Shown here: piece after piece, positions 32,146 through 39,858 of the stretch
Layout of the letters: each line of letters starts with the position of its first letter
How positions within the stretch are numbered: position 1 is the first letter of the stretch
Source: JALYRV01 sp040902895
Lineage (GTDB): Bacteria; Acidobacteriota; Vicinamibacteria; Vicinamibacterales; SCN-69-37
Direction: 5' to 3'
Length of the DNA stretch: 64,000 bases
Assembly: GCA_040902895.1 (NCBI GenBank)
Contig: JBBDWL010000138.1
Location: forward strand, 62,001 to 126,000
Translations under genes and position numbers: made by a program
Notes under the pieces: generated by a model
What the model was told of the DNA's origin: nothing
Database searches by the model: none
Seen by the model: the letters and a program-made list of their open reading frames with translations, nothing else

Positions 32146-34010
32146 CGCCGCCTGCGCTCCCTCCGGAAGCGTCGGCGAGCGAATCCCGCCTGCGACCGGG
32201 AGTGATCGCGGCGGCGCTGGTGCTGGCGCTCTATGGCGGCGTCGCCGTGTCGATCGACGTGCCGCAGACCACGTTCGGCATTCACAGCGACGAGGCCACC
32301 TATTACCTGCTCGGCCACAGCATCGCGCAGGACGGCGACCTGGAGTACCGGCGCGAGGATCTGCTGCGCGCATTTCAGGAATATCGGAGCGGTCCGGCGG
32401 GCGTGTTTCTGAAAAAGGGGCAGACGCTCGACGGGCAGCCCGACCCCGATCCCGCACGCCTCTATTACGGCAAGGCCTTCGTCTATCCGCTGTTCGCGGC
32501 GCCGCTCATCAAACTGTTCGGCACGAACGGCTTCCTGCTGCTGAACGCCCTCTTGCTGGCGGCAGCGGTGCTTGCCGCGTACGCGTTCCTGAGCGCGCGG
32601 TCATCGCCCGCCGTGTCGCTGACCTTCTCGCTGGCCTTCGTTTTTGCCACCATCGTGCCGGCCTATGCCTTCTGGATCGCGCCCGAGGTATTCAACTTTG
32701 CCGGGGGCACACTGGCGTATTTCTGCTGGCTGTATAAGGAGGTGGCGCCGGCGGGCCGCGCCAGATGGCTGCGCGACGGACGCTCGGATGTCGCGGCCGG
32801 CGCGATTCTCGGACTGCTCACATTCTCGAAAGTCACCAACGCGCTGTTCGTCGTGCCGATCGTGCTGCTGCTCGCCTGGCGGCGGCAGTGGATGCGCGCG
32901 GTGCTCACCAGCGTCGCGTTCTGGGTGCTGGTGCTGGCGTTGTTCGGCGCGAATGTCGCGTCGAGCGGCGACTGGAACTATCAGGGCGGCCTGATCAACA
33001 ACGAGATCACCCGGGCCACGTTCCATCCGAAGCCGGCCGGCGCACCGTCCTATCCGTTTCAGCAGCCGGGCGCCGGCTTCGAGGTCGGACACCCGACTGG
33101 CCGCAACGAGGGCCTCAGCGACATCATTTTCGACTGGCGCGTTTTCGCCACGAACCTCGGCTGGAACATCCTGTACTTTTTCATCGGCCGTCACGCCGGC
33201 CTCGTGCCGTACTACGTCCCGGCCGTCGTCGCGATGGCGGCCTTGCTCTGGAGACGCCGCAGCATCCCGGCCTGGCAGTGGCTCGTGTTCATGTCCGGCC
33301 TTGCGCAAATTCTTACGTTCATCATTTCGCAGCCGTACACGTGGAACGGCAGCGGCGGTTCGGTGGGCAACCGGTATTTCCTGAGCGCCTACGGCATCTT
33401 CGTCTTCATGGTGCCGCCATTGGCGACGGCCGGCGCCGGCATCATCGCGTGGGTGGTGGGGATGCTGTTCGCCGGCAAGATCGTGCTCAACCCGTTCTAC
33501 TACTCCTTCAATCCAGACGAGCACACCTGGCGCGGCCCGCTGCGCATCCTGCCGGTCGAGCGGACGCTCGTCAACGACCTGCCGATGAACACCGATATCC
33601 AGCGGGTGCGGATTCTGTTTGGCCAGGACCCGCGGTTCCAGATTTACTACATCGACGACAACGCCTTCTTCCGTGAGCCGGACGACAGATTCTGGGTGAA
33701 AGGCAATTCGCGCGCGGATCTCCTGGTGAAGGCGGCGGAGCCGGCGGGGAGGCTGAGGCTGGAGCTCCAGGCCGGGCACATGCCGGTGCGAGGCACCGTC
33801 ACATATGGGTGGCGCCGGCACAGTTATGACCTGCAGCCCGGCGGTACAGCGGCGATCGAGATCGACCTCGGCCGCGCCTTTCCGTACCTGGGCACGCATG
33901 TCTGGAAGATCTCGATCTCCACGGAAGGTGGATTCGTGCCGCACCAGTTCGAACCGACGATCGACAGTCGTTTTCTCGGCGTCAAGGTGAGACCCATTCT
34001 CGTGCGCTGA
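32142..34010 (+). CDS. GT39-like polytopic membrane glycosyltransferase
   Basis: 622 residues with about ten helices and a soluble C-terminal beta domain of roughly 130 residues. The first loop motif is GIHSDEATYYLLGHSIAQDGD; the Asp-Glu pair fits the GT-C catalytic site. Its C-terminal part contains RLRLELQAGHMP and ISISTEGGFVPHQFEPT. It is divergent in sequence from the GT39-like proteins at 8856 and 18548. It overlaps the GT4 gene upstream by 4 bases and the GT4 gene downstream by 1 base, so the order is likely a biosynthetic operon. Confidence 0.75.
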   Translation: MTPPALPPEASASESRLRPGVIAAALVLALYGGVAVSIDVPQTTFGIHSDEATYYLLGHSIAQDGDLEYRREDLLRAFQEYRSGPAGVFLKKGQTLDGQPDPDPARLYYGKAFVYPLFAAPLIKLFGTNGFLLLNALLLAAAVLAAYAFLSARSSPAVSLTFSLAFVFATIVPAYAFWIAPEVFNFAGGTLAYFCWLYKEVAPAGRARWLRDGRSDVAAGAILGLLTFSKVTNALFVVPIVLLLAWRRQWMRAVLTSVAFWVLVLALFGANVASSGDWNYQGGLINNEITRATFHPKPAGAPSYPFQQPGAGFEVGHPTGRNEGLSDIIFDWRVFATNLGWNILYFFIGRHAGLVPYYVPAVVAMAALLWRRRSIPAWQWLVFMSGLAQILTFIISQPYTWNGSGGSVGNRYFLSAYGIFVFMVPPLATAGAGIIAWVVGMLFAGKIVLNPFYYSFNPDEHTWRGPLRILPVERTLVNDLPMNTDIQRVRILFGQDPRFQIYYIDDNAFFREPDDRFWVKGNSRADLLVKAAEPAGRLRLELQAGHMPVRGTVTYGWRRHSYDLQPGGTAAIEIDLGRAFPYLGTHVWKISISTEGGFVPHQFEPTIDSRFLGVKVRPILVR

Positions 34011-35053
34011 TGTCACGCATTGCTGTCGTCACATCGACTCCCCCGATGGCCGAAGGTGGTCACATGACCATTGCGCGCTGCCTGGCGCGCGCGCTCAACG
34101 AGCACGGTCACGAGGCAGGCGTGATGTGCACGCCACAGAACCGCTTCGGCAAGCTTGCGAGCTCGTACATCGCCACCTGGCTGACCGATGTGGGACGAAC
34201 CGGCACCGACGCGCCGATCGATCAGGTCATCAGCCTTCGGTATCCGAGCTATGCGGTGAGGCATCCTCATCATGTGTGCTGGCTGAATCACACGTTGCGC
34301 GAGTACTACGACCTGTGGGAACCCTTCCGCGTCACGCTGTCGCGCCGGGACCGCATCAAGGAACGCCTTCGCCGCGCGGCCACGCACAGGGTCGACAAAT
34401 ATCTGCTGACGCGCAATGTTGACAGGCTGTTCGCGCAGTCGCGCACCATTCAGAAGAGGCTCGAGCGCTGGGGCGGCATTGCCAGCGAAGTGCTGTATCC
34501 GCCGGCTCCGCAGAGGCCGTATCGAACGGACGGCTACGGGGATTACCTCTTCGTGGTTTCGCGACTCACGAGACTGAAGCGCATCGACTTGATCCTGCAT
34601 GCCCTGGCAAGGCCCGAGGCCGCGGGTATCCGGTGCCTCATCGGTGGCGAGGGAGAGGAGCGGCCGAGGCTCGAGCGCATTATCGCCGAGGAGAAACTTG
34701 GCAGCCGCGTCACCCTGCTTGGCCGCCTTGACGAGGTACAGCTCGTGGAACATCTGGCCAGGTGCCGGGCTGTCTGCTTCACGCCCTATGACGAAGACTA
34801 CGGCTTCGTCACGATCGAAGCGTTTTCCGCGTCCAAGCCGGTCATTACCTGCCGCGACAGCGGCGGCCCCGCGGAGTTGGTTCGCGACGGCGTGAATGGT
34901 CTTATCGCCGAGCCGCATGCGCAGGGTCTCGCCGTGGCCATGGCGCGCGTGATGACCGACGAGACAGCGGCGCGCACGATGGGCAGCGCCGCAGCGTCAG
35001 CCGCCGCGTCGATCACCTGGGAGCACGCCGTCGCGAAGCTGCTGATCGTATAG
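34010..35053 (+). CDS. Family 4 glycosyltransferase
   Basis: 347 residues. The acceptor domain is short (VVTSTPPMAEGGHMTIARCLA). The donor domain has YLFVVSRLTRLKRIDLILHAL (about 178-198), CLIGGEGEERPRLE, VTLLGRLDEVQLVEHLARC and the EX7E-type motif DEDYGFVTIEAFSASKPVIT. Last gene of the plus-strand glycan operon. Its final 57 bases overlap the convergent GT4 gene that ends at 34997. The overlap shows no terminator, so the two transcripts may interfere. Confidence 0.87.
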   Translation: MSRIAVVTSTPPMAEGGHMTIARCLARALNEHGHEAGVMCTPQNRFGKLASSYIATWLTDVGRTGTDAPIDQVISLRYPSYAVRHPHHVCWLNHTLREYYDLWEPFRVTLSRRDRIKERLRRAATHRVDKYLLTRNVDRLFAQSRTIQKRLERWGGIASEVLYPPAPQRPYRTDGYGDYLFVVSRLTRLKRIDLILHALARPEAAGIRCLIGGEGEERPRLERIIAEEKLGSRVTLLGRLDEVQLVEHLARCRAVCFTPYDEDYGFVTIEAFSASKPVITCRDSGGPAELVRDGVNGLIAEPHAQGLAVAMARVMTDETAARTMGSAAASAAASITWEHAVAKLLIV

Positions 35054-36214
35054 GACGTGTTCGAGCAGCGCCTCGACGCGCCTGATGACGATCGGCCAGC
35101 GATACTCGCGGTCGACATAGGCGAGTCCCTGGCGCCCGAGCGCGCGGGCGAGGCCGGCGTTGGTCAACAGCCAGTTCAACGCGGCCGAAAACTCCTTCGC
35201 CGAGCTGTAGTGCAGGCCGCCGTTGGCGCGACGCACCTGGCCCTTGAGCACGCGGCAGTCGGCGTTGACGAGCGCCGGCACGCCGCGATTCCATCCCTCG
35301 AGCAGCGCGATGCTCAGGCTCTCGTAGGGGGACGGCACCACGAGAAGCCGTGCAAAAGCCAGCAGCGCATCTCTGACCGCCTCATCGACAAACCCAAGCG
35401 CGCGAATGCGCGGATGACCGGGCACTGGAATGGAGGCCGGGCCCGCGAGCACCAGTGTCGTGTCGATGCCGCGCTCGGTGAGATGCTCCTCGAAGTACTC
35501 GAAGAGCGTATAGCACCCTTTGTTGCGATCGATGCGGCCGAGACAGAGGATGAAATCCTCGGGCAGTCCCAGCGCATCGAGCGCGCGACGATCAGGGACC
35601 GGCGCCGCCGGCGTAAGACCAGATCCGATCACGGCAGCAGGTTCGAGCGGCTGGCCTGCGCGGCGCGAGACGAGCGTTTCTTCCTCGGGCGTGAGGAACA
35701 GATACCCGGCCGGCTTCCTGAAGTATTCCTTCAGCACGTGCAGGCGGATGGCCGGATCTTCTTCGGCGGTCGGCACGAGCACCGCGCGGGTCGCGACAAT
35801 CGGCAGGCCAAAGTAGGCCGTGTAATAGCGGAACGACCAGAAGAGGACGAGCTCGTACTCCGCGCCGTGCTGTCGAAGGTATTCGAGTAGCCCGTGCACG
35901 ACAGGCCCGTTCTCGACAAACCACTGTTCTTCCTGCGCTTCGGTGGGATATCCCTCGAACACGGTGTCGCTGAGATCCGCGAAAGCCTTGAGGCGTCTCA
36001 TGCGGGCCACCGGAAAGCTCAGCACGCGCACGCCATTCACGTCTGACTCGCCGCGCGGATATGCATCGGCCCACGTGACGTAGTCGCGGGCGCAGGTGGT
36101 GAGAATCGTGATGTCGTGATGGGGATACAAGCGTTCGGCAAGCTGACGGCAGTGCGCTTCCGCGCCGCCGGCGATGTCGGAGCCGTAGCGCTGGATCACA
36201 AACGCGAGCTTCAA
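34997..36214 (-). CDS. Family 4 glycosyltransferase
   Basis: 405 residues. The start is TTG at 36214 (LKLAFVIQRYGSDIAGGAEAHC), supported by a TTGA overlap with the stop of the upstream gene and by the typical GT4 first strand and Gly-Gly-Ala loop. Donor-domain motifs are ILCLGRIDRNKGCYTLFEYFEE, TLVLAGPAS, ALGFVDEAV and VPSPYESLSIALLEGWNRGVP (EX7E). An upstream extension in the same frame to 37468 only reads ttcA antisense and is discarded. Confidence 0.87.
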   Translation of the reverse strand: MKLAFVIQRYGSDIAGGAEAHCRQLAERLYPHHDITILTTCARDYVTWADAYPRGESDVNGVRVLSFPVARMRRLKAFADLSDTVFEGYPTEAQEEQWFVENGPVVHGLLEYLRQHGAEYELVLFWSFRYYTAYFGLPIVATRAVLVPTAEEDPAIRLHVLKEYFRKPAGYLFLTPEEETLVSRRAGQPLEPAAVIGSGLTPAAPVPDRRALDALGLPEDFILCLGRIDRNKGCYTLFEYFEEHLTERGIDTTLVLAGPASIPVPGHPRIRALGFVDEAVRDALLAFARLLVVPSPYESLSIALLEGWNRGVPALVNADCRVLKGQVRRANGGLHYSSAKEFSAALNWLLTNAGLARALGRQGLAYVDREYRWPIVIRRVEALLEHVLYDQQLRDGVLPGDRRGG

Positions 36215-36687
36215 CGCGCTTCTGGCGGAGAGGCGCCGCCGGCGGCCGAGGCGCGCTCGATCTCCCGGCGCAGCGTAGCGTTCTCTATGGCCAGCTCCTG
36301 CACGCAGGCGAACAGCACCTGGTTCACGCGCTCCTGCCGTTTGAAGTTGTCGTGGGTGTACTGGAAAAGCCAGCGCACCGCGGGCATGATCAGACGTTGC
36401 TTGAGCGCGCGAAGAACCGATGCGGTGAGCGCGCCGCGATGCGAGCCGATCGTCAGCGCGGGCTCGACGCGCCAGCTCGCGGGATCGCCGAGCAGCTCGG
36501 GCAGCAGCAGCCCGCGCGGGCCGGTGCGCGCGGCCTGGCGGAACAGCCGCTCGACCTCGGCATAGATCGCCGAATCGGCAAGCGCCGGCGACGCCCCGTG
36601 CTGTATGAGCTCGTCGCGCAGCCGCGCGCGCAGGCCCTCCCGCAACTGCGCCATGACGACGTCCACTTTCACGTCGGGCGTGGACAT
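36211..36687 (-). CDS. Hypothetical protein coupled to a GT4 enzyme
   Basis: 158 residues, start at ATG 36687 (MSTPDVKVDVVMAQLREGL). No signal or membrane segment. It is rich in charged helices: RLRDELIQHGA and a C-terminal heptad-like stretch LFACVQELAIENATLRREIER, probably a short coiled coil. The stop overlaps the TTG of the following GT4 gene, so the products are made together, perhaps as subunits. The family is not recognised; a partner or scaffold for the transferase is inference. Confidence 0.65.
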   Translation of the reverse strand: MSTPDVKVDVVMAQLREGLRARLRDELIQHGASPALADSAIYAEVERLFRQAARTGPRGLLLPELLGDPASWRVEPALTIGSHRGALTASVLRALKQRLIMPAVRWLFQYTHDNFKRQERVNQVLFACVQELAIENATLRREIERASAAGGASPPEAR

Positions 36688-36718
36688 GCTGTGAAGGTAT
36701 CCTAGCATTCAGACGGCC

Positions 36719-37522
36719 ATGAGCTACACAACACCGCTGGAAGCCAGAATCGCCAAAAAAGTCACCAGGGCCATCGTCGACTTCTCGATGATCGAGGACG
36801 GCGATCGCGTGATGGTCGGACTCTCGGGCGGGAAAGACAGCTGGGCGCTCATTCAGGTGCTCGACGTGCTGCGGCGCCGCGCGCCCATCAGTTTTTCGAT
36901 CGTCGCCGTCAACGTCGACTCGGGCTACAAGGATTATCAGCACGACGTGCTCGCGCGCACCTGCCGGGAACGCGGCTGGGAGTTCGTCAGGGAAGTCACT
37001 GCCATCGGCGAGAAGATCGAAGAGGTGCTCGACGTCGACGACACGCCATGCTCGCTCTGCGCGCGCCTGCGGCGCGGCGTGCTGTACCGCATGGCCGGCG
37101 AAACCGGGGCGACGAAGATCGCGCTCGGTCATCATCTCGACGATTTCGTCGAGACGGTGCTGCTCAACCTGTTCTTTTCCGGTTCGCTGAAAGCCATGCC
37201 CGCGCGCCTCGTTTCGGACAACGCCCGTCACATCGTCATCCGCCCGCTGGTATACGTGACGGAGGCCGATGCGCGCGCGTACGCGCGCGAGAGCCGGCTG
37301 CCGATCATCGGCTGCTGCTGTCCCGCCTGCGGCGATTTGAGTCTCAAGCGCCAGCGGATCAAACGCATGCTGTCGGAGTTCGAAGTGGAGCATCCCGAGA
37401 TCAAGAACTCGATGATTCGCGCGCTCGGCAACGTGCATCCGCGCCACCTGCTCGATCGCCGCCTGCATCCGATCAAAAACAAGGGGACGGGTCTCAATTA
37501 TTCCCTGAGCCCCGTTGAATAA
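36719..37522 (+). CDS. ttcA: tRNA 2-thiocytidine synthetase TtcA
   Basis: 267 residues. The PP-loop is LSGGKDSWAL (about 38-47). CSLCARLRRG gives the CxxC pair and CCCPACG the further cysteine of the 4Fe-4S cluster; GHHLDDFVETVLLNLFF is the family signature. TtcA thiolates C32 of some tRNAs. The final 14 residues (KGTGLNYSLSPVE) are encoded by the family D palindrome at 37477, so the natural C-terminus likely ended near HPIKNK. A TATCCT hexamer lies 15 bases upstream. Confidence 0.92.
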   Translation: MSYTTPLEARIAKKVTRAIVDFSMIEDGDRVMVGLSGGKDSWALIQVLDVLRRRAPISFSIVAVNVDSGYKDYQHDVLARTCRERGWEFVREVTAIGEKIEEVLDVDDTPCSLCARLRRGVLYRMAGETGATKIALGHHLDDFVETVLLNLFFSGSLKAMPARLVSDNARHIVIRPLVYVTEADARAYARESRLPIIGCCCPACGDLSLKRQRIKRMLSEFEVEHPEIKNSMIRALGNVHPRHLLDRRLHPIKNKGTGLNYSLSPVE

Positions 37523-37545
37523 TTGAGACCCGTCCCCCTTTGTTT
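37477..37545. repeat. Repeat family D, copy 1
   Basis: Hairpin with stem GGGGACGGGTCTCAATTATT against AATAATTGAGACCCGTCCCC around a CCCTGAGCCCCGTTG loop. It covers the last codons and stop of ttcA and ends directly before the ATG of dtd. The same stem core (GGGACGGGTCTCA) is at 56017-56080 after rnpB. Confidence 0.88.
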
Positions 37546-37995
37546 ATGCGTGCCGTCGTTCAGCGAGTGACATCAGCGTCGGTGCATGTCGGCGGCCGGC
37601 TCACGGGCGCCATCGATCGCGGATTGCTCGTCCTGCTCGGCGTCGGCAGCCAGGACGGCCCCGACGACGTCTCATATGTGGCCGGAAAGATTCGCGAGAT
37701 GCGGATCTTCGCGGATGCTGCAGGCAAGATGAACCGCGCCGTTGCCGATGTGGGCGGCGCCGTGCTGCTCGTGTCGCAGTTCACGCTGTTCGGCGATCTG
37801 CGCAACGGGCGCCGGCCGTCGTTGACGGCGGCCGCGCCGCCGGAGCTGGCACAGACTTTGTACGAGGCCGTGGCCGCGGCGCTTCGCGAGCGCGGTGTGC
37901 GGGTCGAGACGGGGGAGTTCCGGGCCCATATGGACGTATCGCTCGTGAACGACGGACCGGTTACGATTCTTCTCGATTCGGCGAAACAGTTTTGA
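37546..37995 (+). CDS. dtd: D-aminoacyl-tRNA deacylase
   Basis: 149 residues, the standard length. It starts MRAVVQRVTSASVHV, with the LLVSQFTLFGD (SQFTL) and NDGPVTILLDS (N-x-GPVT) motifs that form the D-chiral pocket. It removes D-amino acids and Gly mischarged on tRNA. The ATG at 37546 follows the family D hairpin with no room for a ribosome-binding site outside the stem, so translation may depend on coupling or a short transcript. It sits with the tRNA-modifying ttcA. Confidence 0.95.
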   Translation: MRAVVQRVTSASVHVGGRLTGAIDRGLLVLLGVGSQDGPDDVSYVAGKIREMRIFADAAGKMNRAVADVGGAVLLVSQFTLFGDLRNGRRPSLTAAAPPELAQTLYEAVAAALRERGVRVETGEFRAHMDVSLVNDGPVTILLDSAKQF

Positions 37996-38037
37996 CGCGG
38001 GCCCTGACGGGTCGCGCGACCGTTGAAGGAGATGTCA

Positions 38038-38865
38038 GTGAAGAGAGTGATCTGGACCGCCGCGTTGTGTGTCGCGCTGCCTGCCGCGGCCGCGGCGCAG
38101 CAGCGGCCGCTCGTCACCGAGGATCCGGAGGTCGTCGGTCCGCGCCAGGTGCTGCTCGAGCTCGGATACGATCACATCTGGGGGCAGCGGTATCCCGCCT
38201 CGGGCCTGCAGGGCACGCTGCTGCGGCTGCCCACCTTCGGCGTCAGCATCGGCGTCGGCATCGCCGAGATTCAGATCGACGGCGCCGCGTACCAGCGTCT
38301 GATGATTCGCGAACGATTCGATGCGCCGCTGGCCGGCATGCTCGAGTTCACGGGCAATCGCACGACGAGCGTCGACGACCTCATGGTGGGCACCAAGATC
38401 CGGCTGATGTCGGAAGCGCCGGGACGCCCCGCGCTGGGTCTCCGCTTCGCCACGAAGCTGCCGTTGGCGCGCAACGAACGTGGACTCGGCCTCGATACCA
38501 CCGACTTCTACGCGTCGGTGCTGCTCGCCAAAACCGTCCAGTCGCTCCGCATCGTCGGCAACGCCGGCATCGGGATTCTCGGCGACGCCACGCGCGGCGA
38601 TCGCCAGAACGACGTGCTGACGTACGGCCTGTCGGTGGCGCGCGCGATTACGCAGGCGGCTGAAGTGGTCGGCGAAATCAACGGCCGGCTGCATACCGGC
38701 GGCAACGCGCCGGCGCCCGGCACCCAGTCGAGCGCAATCGTGCGCGGCGGGCTGCGCTTCACCAAGGGCCCGGTGCGCATCGACGGCGGCGTACTCATCG
38801 GCGCGCTGGCCGAGGATCCCACGTTTGGTGTAACTGCTGGCTTCACGTGGGTGTTTAACTATTAA
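38038..38865 (+). CDS. Outer-membrane beta-barrel protein
   Basis: 275 residues. The GTG at 38038 is chosen because AAGGAG (38026-38031) is 6 bases upstream; an ATG at 38032 is also in frame but has no spacing. The signal peptide is VIWTAALCVALPAAAAAQ. Alternating barrel strands follow, ending with VTAGFTWVFNY. Phrases such as GTKIRLMSEAPGRPALGLRF and RGGLRFTKGPVRIDGG fit transporter-like barrels. Similar families are annotated DUF3187 or MetA-pathway phenol-degradation-like barrels, but I cannot decide. Repeat A remnant follows the stop. Confidence 0.72.
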   Translation: MKRVIWTAALCVALPAAAAAQQRPLVTEDPEVVGPRQVLLELGYDHIWGQRYPASGLQGTLLRLPTFGVSIGVGIAEIQIDGAAYQRLMIRERFDAPLAGMLEFTGNRTTSVDDLMVGTKIRLMSEAPGRPALGLRFATKLPLARNERGLGLDTTDFYASVLLAKTVQSLRIVGNAGIGILGDATRGDRQNDVLTYGLSVARAITQAAEVVGEINGRLHTGGNAPAPGTQSSAIVRGGLRFTKGPVRIDGGVLIGALAEDPTFGVTAGFTWVFNY

Positions 38866-38867
38866 TG

Positions 38868-38897
38868 GAAATGTAAATTGTATACGATTTACCTTTC
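38868..38897. repeat. Repeat family A, minimal copy (end-to-end remnant)
   Basis: GAAATGTAAATTGTATACGA then TTTACCTTTC: only the two outer tips of family A, joined at a TATACG centre, forming a short palindrome. It lies between a plus-strand gene (stop 38863-38865) and the convergent gene, whose last codons and TAA fall inside it. Confidence 0.7.
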
Positions 38898-39773
38898 CGC
38901 GATCTCTTGACGGCGCCGCACGACACCCGAATCAACCGTCTGTCCCGTCCGGGAGATGGCCGTGAAGAACATCTCGTCACCGATGATTTCAGCGGCCAGG
39001 AAGGCCTGCTCGGTGTCGAACCCCTTTGCGGTAATGCCGCTGCTCTTGTTGATGTTTCCCGACCGCAACTGTCCGCCCGATCCGACAACGAAGTAGGCGA
39101 TCCCGTTCTGCGGCTTCACACGCTCATAGAAATGATCTTGTCCCGTCAGCACGAGGCTGACGTTGTATTTGGCAAAGAGCGGTTCGAGGGCCTCGCGGAG
39201 ACGCGCGTTGGATCCGGCGCGATCTCGTGAGGAATACAACGAGTGATGGAAAAAGGCGATCTTCCAGGGCTCGCTGGAGGCCTGGAGCTGCTGCTCGAGC
39301 CACTGAGTCTGCTCGGGCAGCGCAGAGTTGCTGTCGAGTGCGAAAAAACGGACGCCCGGCTTCGGGCTGAAGGTGTAGTAAAGCTTTCCCTCCATGTTGA
39401 ACAGCTTGTAGTACCGCTGTTCAGGAGCATCGTCGGCGCCAAGGGCCGCATGGAACTGCACCCCCGCATCGAGCAGCGGCCTGTACGGGGTCTCGAATTT
39501 GTTTATGAAGTCGCGCGGCCGTGCGGATCCGTAGAGATTGCCGCCGGTGAGAACAACGAGGTCGTACTTGAACCGTTCGTGGAGCGCGGCCATCTGCTCG
39601 GCGAGCTGGTATTGCGCTCGTTCACCGGTGCCGGAGCCTCCAAGAACGGCGAATTTCAGGGAGTCTGGCTTGTTCGGCAGAGCAGTCAGGGGTTCGGCGG
39701 CCGGCTGTTGCGCGGCTGGCCCGACCGCCGTCGCGACAAGAACAAGGACGAGGAAAAGCAGAAGCTTGCGCAT
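38889..39773 (-). CDS. Metallophosphoesterase-like protein with degenerate active site
   Basis: 294 residues with a signal peptide (LLLFLVLVLVATAVGPAAQQ). The fold is that of purple-acid/PhoD-like calcineurin phosphoesterases, with GTGERAQYQLAEQM, SARPRDFINKFETPY and GQDHFYERVKPQNG. The metal ligands are replaced: motif I GGSGTG (46-50) where GD is expected; LTGGNLYG (76-82) for GDN; LGADDAP (111-117) for GNHD; FHHSLY (175-180) for HHP; GQDHFYER for GHDH. It is probably not a metal-dependent phosphatase; a binding or regulatory role is inference. Repeat A pieces flank it on both sides. Confidence 0.72.
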   Translation of the reverse strand: MRKLLLFLVLVLVATAVGPAAQQPAAEPLTALPNKPDSLKFAVLGGSGTGERAQYQLAEQMAALHERFKYDLVVLTGGNLYGSARPRDFINKFETPYRPLLDAGVQFHAALGADDAPEQRYYKLFNMEGKLYYTFSPKPGVRFFALDSNSALPEQTQWLEQQLQASSEPWKIAFFHHSLYSSRDRAGSNARLREALEPLFAKYNVSLVLTGQDHFYERVKPQNGIAYFVVGSGGQLRSGNINKSSGITAKGFDTEQAFLAAEIIGDEMFFTAISRTGQTVDSGVVRRRQEIAER

Positions 39774-39780
39774 GGGTTCA

Positions 39781-39848
39781 TTGCTGCCGCTTCGGTGTAG
39801 CGCAATGGTCCAATAGCCGATGCTATTTACAATTTACAGTTTACATTT
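39781..39848. repeat. Repeat family A, right half copy
   Basis: It contains TGCTGCCGCTTCGGTGTAGC, then CAATGGTCCAATAG and the right arm GATGCTATTTACAATTTACA through TTACATTTCG. The left arm is absent. It lies between the minus-strand phosphoesterase-like gene and glpD. With the remnant at 38868 it brackets the degenerate gene. Confidence 0.8.
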
Positions 39849-39858
39849 CGCGATCTCT

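Noticed and set aside
34997..35053. 57-base overlap of convergent GT4 genes as a sign of a frameshift
   Set aside because: Both C-termini look complete and in the right length range; the overlap is unusual but both frames are intact.
36215..37468. Upstream extension of the GT4 gene at 34997
   Set aside because: It reads ttcA and the small hypothetical gene backwards or out of frame. The TTG at 36214 with a TTGA overlap is a better start.
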